A stretch of 64,000 nucleotides of DNA. It comes from Rhodococcus sp. 06-235-1A (GTDB taxonomy: Bacteria; Actinomycetota; Actinomycetes; Mycobacteriales; Mycobacteriaceae). Below the pieces are notes generated by a model. It saw only the letters and a program-made list of their open reading frames with translations, was not told the origin of the DNA and searched no databases. Location of the stretch: NCBI RefSeq assembly GCF_002258785.1, contig NZ_NOYI01000013.1, positions 124,001 through 188,000 on the forward strand, given 5' to 3'. The first letter of the stretch is position 1; every line of letters begins with the position of its first letter. The position numbers were made by a program, and so were the translations under genes. Of the stretch, positions 1 through 7,819 are shown piece after piece.

Positions 1-695
1 AAATCTGCCGAATTCAGTTTGATGCCCAGCGCGAAGCTCGGGGACACCGCTGACCTGATGGCGCGGACGATCTCGAGCACAAATCTCATTCGCCCGTCGA
101 GATCGCCGCCCCAGGCATCGTCACGTTTGTTGGACAACGGCGACAAGAACTGAGACACCAGGTAGCCGTGCGCGCCATGGATCTGGACGCCATCGAAGCC
201 GGCCGTCTCGGCCACGGCCGCTGCGGTGGCGAATCGGTCGATGATGTCGCGGATCTCGTCCTCGCTCAGCGCCCGCGGTGCCGGAATTCCCGGAATATTG
301 GGGGCAATGGCGGACGGCGCCACGGGCTTGGTGCGGGTGACGATCGGGTTGGCTTGTCGGCCCGGGTGATTGAGCTGCATCCAGATGGGTGCACCGCCGT
401 CGGACGTCGCTTTCGCCCATCGCGCAAGGGCATCGCGGTCGCGGTCGTCTTCGATGACCACATTGCCGGGTTCGCCGAGGTGGGATCGGTCGACCATCAC
501 GTTGCCGGTCACCACGAGTCCGTAGCCTCCGGCGCCCCACTGGCGGTACAGCGTTTCGAGGCGAGAGTCGGGTCCATGCTCGGCTGTTGCCAACCCCTCG
601 CTCAACGCCGACTTCATTACGCGATTCGGCAGGATCTGCCCGCAGGCGAGTGGAAGTGGGCTGCTCAGATCGACGACGTCGGTGTCGGGGGACAT
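1..695 (-). CDS. Old yellow enzyme-type NADH:flavin oxidoreductase (3' end outside window)
   Basis: FMN-dependent ene-reductase of the old yellow enzyme family, which reduces activated C=C bonds, quinones or nitro compounds with NAD(P)H. About 231 residues are visible, running off the left edge without a stop. The N-terminal half of the TIM barrel is recognisable: PNRVMKSALSEG near residue 24, WGAGGYGLVVTGNVMV, a QLNHPGRQ block, the substrate-pocket motif GAHGYL and the SPLSNKRDDAWGG segment typical of OYE-like enzymes. The ATG at 695 is the first start in frame. It is divergent from a TetR gene, and its predicted -10 (TATGCT) lies inside an 18-bp palindrome, so repression by that TetR is likely. 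The exact substrate cannot be read from sequence. Confidence 0.9.
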   Translation of the reverse strand, partial: MSPDTDVVDLSSPLPLACGQILPNRVMKSALSEGLATAEHGPDSRLETLYRQWGAGGYGLVVTGNVMVDRSHLGEPGNVVIEDDRDRDALARWAKATSDGGAPIWMQLNHPGRQANPIVTRTKPVAPSAIAPNIPGIPAPRALSEDEIRDIIDRFATAAAVAETAGFDGVQIHGAHGYLVSQFLSPLSNKRDDAWGGDLDGRMRFVLEIVRAIRSAVSPSFALGIKLNSAD

Positions 696-725
696 GGCGT
701 TGCTCCGATTCCGGTGGGCTGGAAG

Positions 726-743
726 CTATGCTGAACAGCATAG
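726..743. promoter_or_regulatory. 18-bp palindromic operator, reductase/tetR divergent promoter
   Basis: CTATGCTG-AA-CAGCATAG has perfect 8-bp arms. On the minus strand it contains TATGCT, a plausible -10 for the reductase gene. A near-identical 18-mer (CTATGCCG-AT-CGGCATAG) lies in front of the efflux gene at 1463-1480. It is probably the binding site of the adjacent TetR protein (inference). Confidence 0.75.
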
Positions 744-761
744 ACACTTCGACTGTAGATG

Positions 762-774
762 TAACTCGATGTTA
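762..774. promoter_or_regulatory. Second shared palindrome TAAC-N5-GTTA
   Basis: TAAC-tcgat-GTTA, extended to GTAAC-N5-GTTAC at 761-775. The same TAAC-N5-GTTA element occurs at 1429-1441 upstream of the efflux gene, again about 34-37 bp (centre to centre) from the CTATGC palindrome. In the reductase direction it overlaps the expected -35 region. It could be an activator site, a second repressor site or part of the promoter. Confidence 0.5.
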
Positions 775-808
775 CGTCAATCATGTGTCGTGTTCGGAAG
801 GGATTCGG

Positions 809-1402
809 ATGGCGAATCGAAGCAGCGCTCGCGACGACATGTTGCGCAGCGCCGCGCACCTGTTCCGGCGGCGCGGCGTGGAAGCCACGTCGCTGGCCGA
901 CGTCATCGATCACGCGGGCGCGCCGCGTGGCTCGATCTACCACCACTTTCCGCGCGGAAAACCTCAGTTGGTGGAGGAGGCGACCCGTACCGCAGGAGCC
1001 ACCATGAGCGCGATGATCTCGGCTGGCCTGGCTTCGGCCGGTCCGTCGGCGACCGTGCGGGCTATTCTCGACGGATTTCGAAGCGAGCTGCTGGCCACCG
1101 ATTTCGTTGCGGGGTGTCCCGTCGCACCCGCGGCGCTCGAGGGGCTGCATGCGCCAGGTGCCGTGGTCGCGGCAGGTGAGTCGTTCTCGTCCTGGGAGGA
1201 CGTGATCGCGGCGTCCCTGTGGCAGCGCGGTGTGACCCGTGAGCGATCGTACGCGTTGGCGACATTCGCGATCGCCGCCATCGAAGGTGCGTTGATCGTC
1301 GCCAAGGCGCAGAGGTCCACCACTGCGTTGGACCGAACGGAGGGAGAGCTGTTGGGCCTGCTCGAGGCGGTGTTGGACGCGGCGCGCGCTCCTCGGTCGT
1401 GA
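809..1402 (+). CDS. TetR/AcrR-family regulator, LmrA/YxaF-like
   Basis: 197-residue repressor. The N-terminal helix-turn-helix (about residues 27-46, ending GSIYHHFPRGK) is typical TetR. The C-terminal half carries the AGCPVAPAAL signature (Cys103) of the LmrA/YxaF-like ligand-binding subfamily. The ATG at 809 is chosen because it begins the conserved domain; in-frame starts further upstream run through the promoter. The gene lies between an old-yellow-enzyme reductase on the other strand and a drug efflux pump downstream, and both target promoters share its likely palindromic operator. Cys103 could serve in electrophile sensing as in other TetR proteins paired with ene-reductases, but this is inference. 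Confidence 0.9.
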   Translation: MANRSSARDDMLRSAAHLFRRRGVEATSLADVIDHAGAPRGSIYHHFPRGKPQLVEEATRTAGATMSAMISAGLASAGPSATVRAILDGFRSELLATDFVAGCPVAPAALEGLHAPGAVVAAGESFSSWEDVIAASLWQRGVTRERSYALATFAIAAIEGALIVAKAQRSTTALDRTEGELLGLLEAVLDAARAPRS

Positions 1403-1428
1403 AGCCGCATTCACCGACCCTGTTGCTA

Positions 1429-1441
1429 TAACGCGAAGTTA
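1429..1441. promoter_or_regulatory. TAAC-N5-GTTA palindrome upstream of efflux gene
   Basis: TAAC-gcgaa-GTTA, the counterpart of the element at 762-774. It lies upstream of the CTATGC palindrome in the same order relative to the efflux gene as the other copy has relative to the reductase gene. Confidence 0.45.
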
Positions 1442-1461
1442 CAGTTACTTTCCTTTCGAGA

Positions 1462-1481
1462 ACTATGCCGATCGGCATAGT
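1462..1481. promoter_or_regulatory. 20-bp perfect palindromic operator before the efflux gene
   Basis: ACTATGCCGATCGGCATAGT is perfectly self-complementary. The core CTATGCYG-N2-CRGCATAG matches the site at 726-743. It ends 14 bp before the ATG at 1495 and includes TATGCC, a possible -10. It probably lets the TetR upstream control the pump. Confidence 0.75.
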
Positions 1482-1494
1482 CGAAGGGATTCTC

Positions 1495-3114
1495 ATGTCG
1501 CTGCCTACAACCTCCCGTCATCGAGCAGATGCGTCGCCGAGCAGTCGGCGATACCTGGCGCTGCTCGTCATCTGTATTGCCGAGTTACTTGTCGTTCTGG
1601 ACAACACCGTCGTCAACGTGGCACTGCCCTCCATGGGGTTGCAGCTACGAGCGGATATGAGCGGCCTTCAATGGGTGGTCGACGCCTACACGCTGACGTT
1701 CGCGGGTTTGCTGCTCGCGTTCGGTCACCTCGGTGATCGCTACGGCCGCAAGAAAATCATGATTTTCGGGCTGGCCGGTATCGCGATCATGTCGGTCGGC
1801 GGAGCTGTCGCCGCCGATCTGGGGCAGGTCGTCGCAGCTCGAGCGGCAATGGGAGTGTGTGCGGCCGCGGTGTTTCCGGCAACCCTCGCGCTGATCATCA
1901 ATATTTTCACCGACGCCAAGGAGCGGGCGCTGGCCATCGCAGCCTGGACCGCCATGGCAGGCTTCGCGATCGCGATCGGCCCTACCGCGGGTGGCTTTCT
2001 GCTCGAGCACTTCTCGTGGCACTCGGTGTTCTGGATCAATGTTCCCGTGGCACTGCTGGTTCTGGTGGCCGCCGTCTGGTGTGTCCCGGAATCGCGGGCG
2101 GAGCACGTCGGCAAATACGATCCGTTGGGGATCGCTCTGTCGTTGACAGGCGTCACCGTGCTGGTCTGGGCGATCATCGAAGCACCGCACAACGGATGGT
2201 TGTCTGCGACGAGTGTCGTTGCTTATGTTGCCGGTGCAGTCGCCCTTGCTGGGTTCGTCTGGTGGGAGCTTCGGACACCATCCCCGGTGCTCGACCTAAA
2301 TCTGTTTCGGAACAGGCGATTCTCGTTGCCCGCCTTGGCCATTGCCGTTGCGTACTTCAGTATGTTCGGCTTTCTGTTCATGATCACGCAGTACTTCCAA
2401 GGGGTGATGGAGCTGACGCCGCTGCAGTTCGGCGTTCACTCGTTGCCCTTCGCAGTGTCCATCGCGATCGGCGCACCATTGGCAACGATGATCGCGCAAC
2501 GTATCGGAACCACCGCTGTGATCGTCTTCGGGTTGGTGGTGATGAGTATCGGCATGTTCATCGCGGGTCAGGTGAAGGTCGAAACCCCTTATTTGGGACC
2601 GGTCGTGGTGTCGATGGTCCTGATGGGTCTCGGTTTGGCAATCGTGCAGGGCCCGGCCACCGAATCGATCATGTCTTCGGTGTCGCTCGACGAAGCAGGT
2701 GCGGGCTCTGCGGTGAACGACACCACCCGCGAAGTCGGCGGAACGCTCGGAGTTGCCGTGCTGGGATCCATCGTCGCGTCGATCTACACCGCTCAGGTGA
2801 GTCCGAAGATCGACGCGATACCCGACGCGATCATGGAGCCGTACCAAAAAGCATTCGCTCGCGAGACGGTTCTCAGCGTCATCGAGATCGTGAAAGCACC
2901 CACCAACCCGATCTTCGCGACGCAGAAGGCCGACCTGATCTACGCGATGAAAGCTGCTTGCCTGGAAGGCTTTCAGCTCGCATCGTTCGTCACCGTCGGA
3001 GCTGCCATGGTGTGCGCCGTTGCCGTCGCACTCTTTCTACCGTGGCGACGCCCCGAGGGTAGCGGTGTGCTTCTGGCGTGGCGCGAACCCAAGGACGCCG
3101 ACGGGCTCAGTTGA
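1495..3114 (+). CDS. MFS drug efflux transporter, DHA2 (EmrB/QacA) type
   Basis: 539-residue, 14-helix proton-coupled multidrug exporter of the inner membrane. Motif C-like LDNTVVNVALP is at residues 35-45 and the loop 2-3 motif GHLGDRYGRKK at 77-87; both are hallmarks of DHA2 pumps. The ATG at 1495 is preceded by GAAGGGA about 6 nt upstream; an in-frame ATG at 1465 lies inside the operator palindrome and was rejected. It follows the TetR gene on the same strand with its own operator. The 3' end overlaps the convergent SDR gene by 8 bp. The substrate is unknown; toxic electrophiles or quinones would fit the reductase neighbour. Confidence 0.92.
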   Translation: MSLPTTSRHRADASPSSRRYLALLVICIAELLVVLDNTVVNVALPSMGLQLRADMSGLQWVVDAYTLTFAGLLLAFGHLGDRYGRKKIMIFGLAGIAIMSVGGAVAADLGQVVAARAAMGVCAAAVFPATLALIINIFTDAKERALAIAAWTAMAGFAIAIGPTAGGFLLEHFSWHSVFWINVPVALLVLVAAVWCVPESRAEHVGKYDPLGIALSLTGVTVLVWAIIEAPHNGWLSATSVVAYVAGAVALAGFVWWELRTPSPVLDLNLFRNRRFSLPALAIAVAYFSMFGFLFMITQYFQGVMELTPLQFGVHSLPFAVSIAIGAPLATMIAQRIGTTAVIVFGLVVMSIGMFIAGQVKVETPYLGPVVVSMVLMGLGLAIVQGPATESIMSSVSLDEAGAGSAVNDTTREVGGTLGVAVLGSIVASIYTAQVSPKIDAIPDAIMEPYQKAFARETVLSVIEIVKAPTNPIFATQKADLIYAMKAACLEGFQLASFVTVGAAMVCAVAVALFLPWRRPEGSGVLLAWREPKDADGLS

Positions 3115-4003
3115 AGGGCGTTCCGCCGGTGACGGCGATGGTCTCGCCGGTGATGTAGCTCGACTCGTTCGATGCCAGGAACACATAGGACGGAGCCAAC
3201 TCGGCCGGCTGGCCCGGGCGTCCGAGCGGTACGGTCTCACCGAACTTCTCGTACTTCTCGGCCGGCATCGTCGCGGGAATGAGCGGCGTCCAGATCGGGC
3301 CGGGTGCAACAGCATTGACACGGATGCCGCGCTCTGCGAGATCGCCGGCGAGGCCCTTGGTGAAGGCCACGATTCCCGCCTTGGTCGTCGCGTAGTCCAG
3401 CAGTTCCGGAGAGGGATTCGACGCCTGAATCGAGGTCGTGTTGATGATCGTCGACCCTGCGTCCATGATTTCGGCAGCGCGTTTCGAGATCCAGAACAAG
3501 GCGTACAGGTTGGTCTTGAGTACCCGATCGAACTGCTCGGTGGTGATGTCGGCGATTCCGCCCATCTGAGCTATCTGGAAAGCGGCGTTGTTGACGACGA
3601 CATCGAGCCCACCGAGTACCTCGGACGCGGTGTCCACCAGTCGAACACATTGAGCTTCGTCGGTGAGATCGCAGGCGATCGCCCTGCCCGCACGGCCTGC
3701 ACCTTCGATCAGGTCGACCGTGGCCTGAGCGTCGGAACCCTCGGATTCGAGGTGCGCGATCACGACATCGGCCCCTTCCCTGGCGAATGCCAGTGCGACC
3801 GCACGTCCGATTCCCGAGTCGCCGCCGGTGACGAGGGCCTTGCGGCCGAGCAATCGTTCCGATCCGCGGTAAGAGTTTTCGCCGTGATCGGGTGCCGTGA
3901 CCATGTCGCTGGTCAGTCCGGGGTGATCGAGGCGACCCTGCTCGGCGCGATCGGGCATCGGGAATGCTGTGGTCGGGTCATTTTTGCTGAACTGGTCGGA
4001 CAT
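3107..4003 (-). CDS. SDR-family oxidoreductase, YghA/stress-protein type
   Basis: 298 residues. Classical NAD(P)-dependent short-chain dehydrogenase with an N-terminal extension of about 50 residues, seen in YghA/YhdF-like general stress SDRs. Visible motifs are TGGDSGIG (59-66, cofactor binding), NNAA (138-141), catalytic Ser191 and YATTK (Tyr204, Lys208). The ATG at 4003 has AAGGA just upstream; an in-frame ATG at 4153 would add 50 unrelated residues. The substrate is not evident. It converges on the efflux gene, and the STAS gene lies upstream on the same strand about 150 bp away. Confidence 0.88.
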   Translation of the reverse strand: MSDQFSKNDPTTAFPMPDRAEQGRLDHPGLTSDMVTAPDHGENSYRGSERLLGRKALVTGGDSGIGRAVALAFAREGADVVIAHLESEGSDAQATVDLIEGAGRAGRAIACDLTDEAQCVRLVDTASEVLGGLDVVVNNAAFQIAQMGGIADITTEQFDRVLKTNLYALFWISKRAAEIMDAGSTIINTTSIQASNPSPELLDYATTKAGIVAFTKGLAGDLAERGIRVNAVAPGPIWTPLIPATMPAEKYEKFGETVPLGRPGQPAELAPSYVFLASNESSYITGETIAVTGGTPFN

Positions 4004-4156
4004 TGTCGATCCTTGCCTCGGTGTGCGTGAAATGCTCCACGCGGCAAGACGAACAAGCCGCTTCGGTTCAGTGGAGACGACATACAGCTCCCTGCTGACC
4101 GGAGTCGCTGTCCTCCTCGGGTTTGCCGAATCGGGCCGACCGCAAACCTCCACCGG

Positions 4157-4519
4157 TCATGCAGCGCGCGGATCCGCCACTGTGGACACCGCGCCCAGTG
4201 CGTCGAGAACGATGCGCGCGGGCCGCGTCGGAGCGAAGACCTCGAGGCGGCCTGCGCTGCGGTCGGCGGCGTCGAGGATCACGCATGCTGCGCCCGAGTA
4301 CATGAAGGTGACCGCCGACAGGTCAAGTAGCACTACGGTTTCGCCGCGCAGGGCAGCGTCGAGGGCCTGTGCCAGATCGGCACGAGACGACAATTCGAGA
4401 TCGCCTGTCGCGCGGACGACAGTCAGGCGCGGAGAGTAGAGCTCGGTACTGATCGAGTAGCGAGAATTGCCGCGATCGGCGGAGGCGAGGTGGGACTCGA
4501 AGTGGTCGGTGACAGTCAC
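4157..4519 (-). CDS. STAS-domain protein (anti-sigma factor antagonist-like)
   Basis: 120 residues, a single STAS domain preceded by about 25 residues. The phosphorylatable-serine loop reads AVTFMYSGAACVIL with Ser75. The residue before the serine is Tyr74, where canonical anti-anti-sigma factors usually have Asp. Such proteins bind and neutralise anti-sigma kinases in partner-switching stress control. No anti-sigma kinase or sigma factor is nearby, so it is an orphan here and its partner must be elsewhere. Confidence 0.8.
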   Translation of the reverse strand: MTVTDHFESHLASADRGNSRYSISTELYSPRLTVVRATGDLELSSRADLAQALDAALRGETVVLLDLSAVTFMYSGAACVILDAADRSAGRLEVFAPTRPARIVLDALGAVSTVADPRAA

Positions 4520-4712
4520 GGTGCGAACCTCTCAGTTCGGATGGCCTAACGACCGACACGCGCTGGGTGGAACCCGAGGGCTACAGGTTCCGATGCATGC
4601 CGTGCGGTAATCCTGACAGCGCAACGTCACCGAATCGAGGCCGCATCATCACGGAGTGATAGCTAGTCGATAACGATGAGGTAACGGCAGATGTGACGCG
4701 GCTGAGCGTCGT

Positions 4713-5642
4713 TCAGGGCAGCGCGTGGCCCGCAGTCCGGAACAATCGGTACCATTCCGGCCTGGTCAGACGGATGTCCGAACCCCGGGCGGCCTCGATG
4801 ACGCGATCGGGATTCGTGGTACCGAGCACCACCTGGATGTTCGCAGGGTGTCGGGTGATCCAGGCTGTGGCGATCGCCGACGGAGTCGAGCCGTGCACCT
4901 CGGCGATCTCGTCCAGCGCGTCGTTGAGTTCGGGATAGTTCTTCCGGTCGCCGACGAACACCCCGGATGCCGTGCCGCTCTGCAGGGGCGACCACGCTTG
5001 CAGGGTGATGCCGCGCGCTCTCGTGTAGTCCAACAAACCGTTGTCGCGGTCGATCGACTGATTCTCGGTGCCCATGTTGGCGGTCAAGCCCGCCGCGATC
5101 AACGGCGAGTGCACGATGCTCAGCTGCACCTGATCGAACAGGATCGTTTGCGTCACAGCTGTTTTCAACAGCTCGATCTGACCTGGTGTGTGATTGGAGA
5201 CGCCGAAGCCCACGACCTTGCCCGACGCGTGCAGCTCGTCGAACGCCGCTGCGACCTCATCGGGTTCGACCAGGGCATCCGGTCGGTGCAGCAACAGTGT
5301 GTCCAGATGCTCGATGCCGAGGGCCTTGAGGGAACTCTCCACAGTGGTGACGATGTGATCCTTGGAGAAGTCGAACCAGCCCTCGCGAATGCCCACCTTG
5401 CTCTGAATGCTGATGCGCTCGCGCTGCGACGGGGTCAGTGTCACTGCATCGCCGAATCGCTTCTCGCACGTGTGCGGGGCCCCGCCGTAGATATCCGCAT
5501 GATCGAACACGGTGACGCCCACGTCGAGGGCTGTGTCCACCAGTCTCCGAATCCGATCGTCGTCCAGATCGGCGATGCGCATGAACCCCAGCACGATGCT
5601 CGAGACGTCGGTCCCGGTGTGGGGGAGGGGGAAGGTGCGCAC
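4713..5642 (-). CDS. Aldo/keto reductase, YdhF-like
   Basis: 309 residues, NADPH-dependent carbonyl reductase of the AKR superfamily with a (beta/alpha)8 barrel. The catalytic tetrad is Asp47 (FDHAD), Tyr52 (IYGG), Lys82 (SKVG) and His119 (LLLHRP). The closest familiar relative is the E. coli YdhF group. The GTG at 5642 has AGGAG upstream on its strand. The open frame continues far upstream, but that part is antisense to the lacI gene and not coding. It is divergent from the LacI-headed operon across a 155-bp promoter region with two TTGCGCAA sites, so the same regulator may control it. Confidence 0.9.
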   Translation of the reverse strand: MRTFPLPHTGTDVSSIVLGFMRIADLDDDRIRRLVDTALDVGVTVFDHADIYGGAPHTCEKRFGDAVTLTPSQRERISIQSKVGIREGWFDFSKDHIVTTVESSLKALGIEHLDTLLLHRPDALVEPDEVAAAFDELHASGKVVGFGVSNHTPGQIELLKTAVTQTILFDQVQLSIVHSPLIAAGLTANMGTENQSIDRDNGLLDYTRARGITLQAWSPLQSGTASGVFVGDRKNYPELNDALDEIAEVHGSTPSAIATAWITRHPANIQVVLGTTNPDRVIEAARGSDIRLTRPEWYRLFRTAGHALP

Positions 5643-5719
5643 CGTGGATCTCCTGTTCTTCGGTGAAGCGGTCGGGTCGAGTCTGTCAAACCCGTCCGCA
5701 CGTACCGGCACGGCACGGC

Positions 5720-5748
5720 TTGCGCAAGGTATTGACAACATTGCGCAA
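5720..5748. promoter_or_regulatory. Paired LacI-family operators
   Basis: Two identical palindromes TTGCGCAA (5720-5727 and 5741-5748), 21 bp apart centre to centre, i.e. about two helical turns. A TTGACA hexamer (5732-5737) lies between them. Palindromes with a central CG are typical of LacI/GalR operators. The location between the AKR gene and lacI suggests autoregulation. Confidence 0.6.
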
Positions 5749-5798
5749 CATCTGCAATCGTTGTGTTCGGCATCACAACCAACACCCCGAGGTGAACC

Positions 5799-6815
5799 AT
5801 GGCACCGACGCTCACGCAGGTCGCACAGCGAGCAGGAGTATCCCTGTCGACGGCATCGCGCGCGTTCAGTAATCCGGACCGCATCGGTGCCGACACGCTC
5901 GCCCGGATCATCGCGGTCGCCGACGACATCGGCTACGTGGCGGCCTCGGGTCGATCGTCGGACACTCGCGTTGCTGCGACCACCGTCGCGGTCGTGGTAC
6001 CCGACATCGGCCACACCGTCTTCGCGAGCTTCGTCAAGTCCGCGCAGGCCCAGGGCTGGCATCGCAGGCAGACCATCGTTCTGACCGACACCGACGGGAG
6101 CGCCGACCGTGAGCGTGAGGTGATCGGCGAGCTGCAGGGGCGCGTCGACGCGCTGATCGTCTGTGCGCCGCGACTCCCCGCCCAGGACATCGTGCAGCTG
6201 GCAGGCGACACCCCGCTGGTGCTCGTCAACCGGTCCTCCGACGAATGCGATTGCGTCGTTGCCGATTCGGAGGACGGAATTCGGCAAGCCGTGGACTACC
6301 TCGCAGCTCTCGGTCACTCGCACCTCGCGTACGTCCAGGGATCGCCGCGATCCTGGTCCAACGAGCGACGGGTCGACGCCGTCGAACAGTTCTGTGCTGC
6401 ACGAGGAATCGTGTTGGACGTACTGGGCTGGCAGCAGGAAACCCTGGCGGGTGGTCACGCCGCCGCCGCCAGCGTCGTCGCAACGGGAGCCACCGCGGTC
6501 ATGACCCACAACGACCCCATGGCCATCGGAGTCATGAACGGAGTCCGGTCGATGGGTCTCGCGGTTCCCGAGGATCTCAGCGTCATCGGAATCGACGATT
6601 CGCCCCTCGCGGAACTCGCGCATCCCGCTCTGACGAGCATCAGCGTCCCGATGGGCCGCGCAGGCCTCGTCAGCTCCGATCTGGTGTTCCAACGTGCAGC
6701 CGAGCCCGATTCGCCCGCGCGCACGATCCACCTCCCCACCCAACTCGTGGTCCGCGCCTCGTCCGGCCCTGTCCACGACCGCACTCTCACTCCAGGAAAG
6801 GACGATCCGAAGTGA
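5799..6815 (+). CDS. LacI-family transcriptional regulator of the sugar-acid operon
   Basis: 338 residues. The N-terminal LacI helix-turn-helix (TLTQVAQRAGVSLSTASRAF, about residues 4-23) is followed by a periplasmic-binding-protein-like effector domain. It is the first gene of a seven-gene run on the plus strand, and its TGA overlaps the next GTG (GTGA at 6812-6815), so it is translationally coupled to the catabolic genes. The likely effector is a sugar acid or pathway intermediate. Two TTGCGCAA palindromes just upstream are probable operators. Confidence 0.93.
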   Translation: MAPTLTQVAQRAGVSLSTASRAFSNPDRIGADTLARIIAVADDIGYVAASGRSSDTRVAATTVAVVVPDIGHTVFASFVKSAQAQGWHRRQTIVLTDTDGSADREREVIGELQGRVDALIVCAPRLPAQDIVQLAGDTPLVLVNRSSDECDCVVADSEDGIRQAVDYLAALGHSHLAYVQGSPRSWSNERRVDAVEQFCAARGIVLDVLGWQQETLAGGHAAAASVVATGATAVMTHNDPMAIGVMNGVRSMGLAVPEDLSVIGIDDSPLAELAHPALTSISVPMGRAGLVSSDLVFQRAAEPDSPARTIHLPTQLVVRASSGPVHDRTLTPGKDDPK

Positions 6816-7819
6816 AGGTCGTCATCGCAGATTCCAACCTGCTGCCCCATCGCGCCCGATTCGAGGATCGCGTCGCCTCCGACATCGAACTGTCGTGGCA
6901 CGACAAGTTCGACGTCGATGCGATTGCCGCCGACATCGCCGACGCCACCGTGTACGTCGGCGGGAAGTTCCCGGCCGCACTGGCCGAGGCATCGCCGGAG
7001 CTGCGGTTGGTGCACGTCGCAGGAGCAGGCACCGACGGTGTGGCCTTCGATGCGCTGAGCTCGCAGACACTGGTGGCCAACACCTTTCACCACGAGCGTT
7101 CGATCGCCGAGTACGTTGCCGCCACCGCGGTGGTGCTGCGCCGTGGATTTCTCGAACAGGACCGGCAACTACGGGAAGAGCGATGGGCGTCGCCGGTGTA
7201 CGACCGGACGCTTCGGCAGTCCAGCTCGCTGGGTTCGGCCACCGTCGGATTCGTGGGCTTCGGCCACATCGGCGCGCAGTCCTGGGCACTGCTGCGGGCG
7301 TTCGGCTGCACCGGAATCGCGGTCACCGGCCGCGGATCGGTGAATGCCGCCGAGAACGGATTGGCCTGGGCTGCATCGACCGATCGCCTCTTCGATCTGA
7401 TGACCGAGGCAGACGTGGTCGTGGTGTCCGCGCCGCTGAACGAGCACACCACCGGCATGATCGGCGCCACCGAACTTGCAGCCCTCGGATCCGATGGTGT
7501 TCTGATCAACGTCGGACGCGGCCCACTCGTGCACCAGGACGCACTGTACGAGGCGCTCTCGACCGGATCGCTCGGCGGTGCCGCGATCGACGTCTGGTAC
7601 GACTACCCCTCGGCCGACGGTATCGGTGCGCCCTCGCCGCGTCCGTTCCACACGCTGCCGAACATCCTCATGACGCCTCACTCGTCCGGCATCACCGGTG
7701 AGACCTTCCAGGGCAGGGTCGACGACATCACCGCCAACATCGGTCGACTTGCAGCGCACCAACCACTGATCAATGTCGTTGCAGGCGAAAACTTCACGGT
7801 AGAGGCAGCGATCTCGTGA
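6812..7819 (+). CDS. D-isomer-specific 2-hydroxyacid dehydrogenase-family protein
   Basis: 335 residues, two-domain NAD(P)-dependent 2-hydroxyacid dehydrogenase. The Rossmann motif GFGHIG is at 149-154, the catalytic arginine is Arg236 in INVGRGPLV and the catalytic histidine is His290 in MTPHSSG. The usual catalytic Glu in the DVFxxEP segment is replaced: this protein reads DVWYDYP (260-266). The GTG start overlaps the lacI stop and the end overlaps the manD start. It may reduce a 2-keto sugar acid, glyoxylate or hydroxypyruvate; the operon does not settle which. Confidence 0.88.
   Translation: MKVVIADSNLLPHRARFEDRVASDIELSWHDKFDVDAIAADIADATVYVGGKFPAALAEASPELRLVHVAGAGTDGVAFDALSSQTLVANTFHHERSIAEYVAATAVVLRRGFLEQDRQLREERWASPVYDRTLRQSSSLGSATVGFVGFGHIGAQSWALLRAFGCTGIAVTGRGSVNAAENGLAWAASTDRLFDLMTEADVVVVSAPLNEHTTGMIGATELAALGSDGVLINVGRGPLVHQDALYEALSTGSLGGAAIDVWYDYPSADGIGAPSPRPFHTLPNILMTPHSSGITGETFQGRVDDITANIGRLAAHQPLINVVAGENFTVEAAIS

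Noticed and set aside
5643..6776. Very long open frame extending the aldo/keto reductase
   Set aside because: It is antisense to lacI with no protein similarity; the reductase domain and ribosome site fix the start at 5642.
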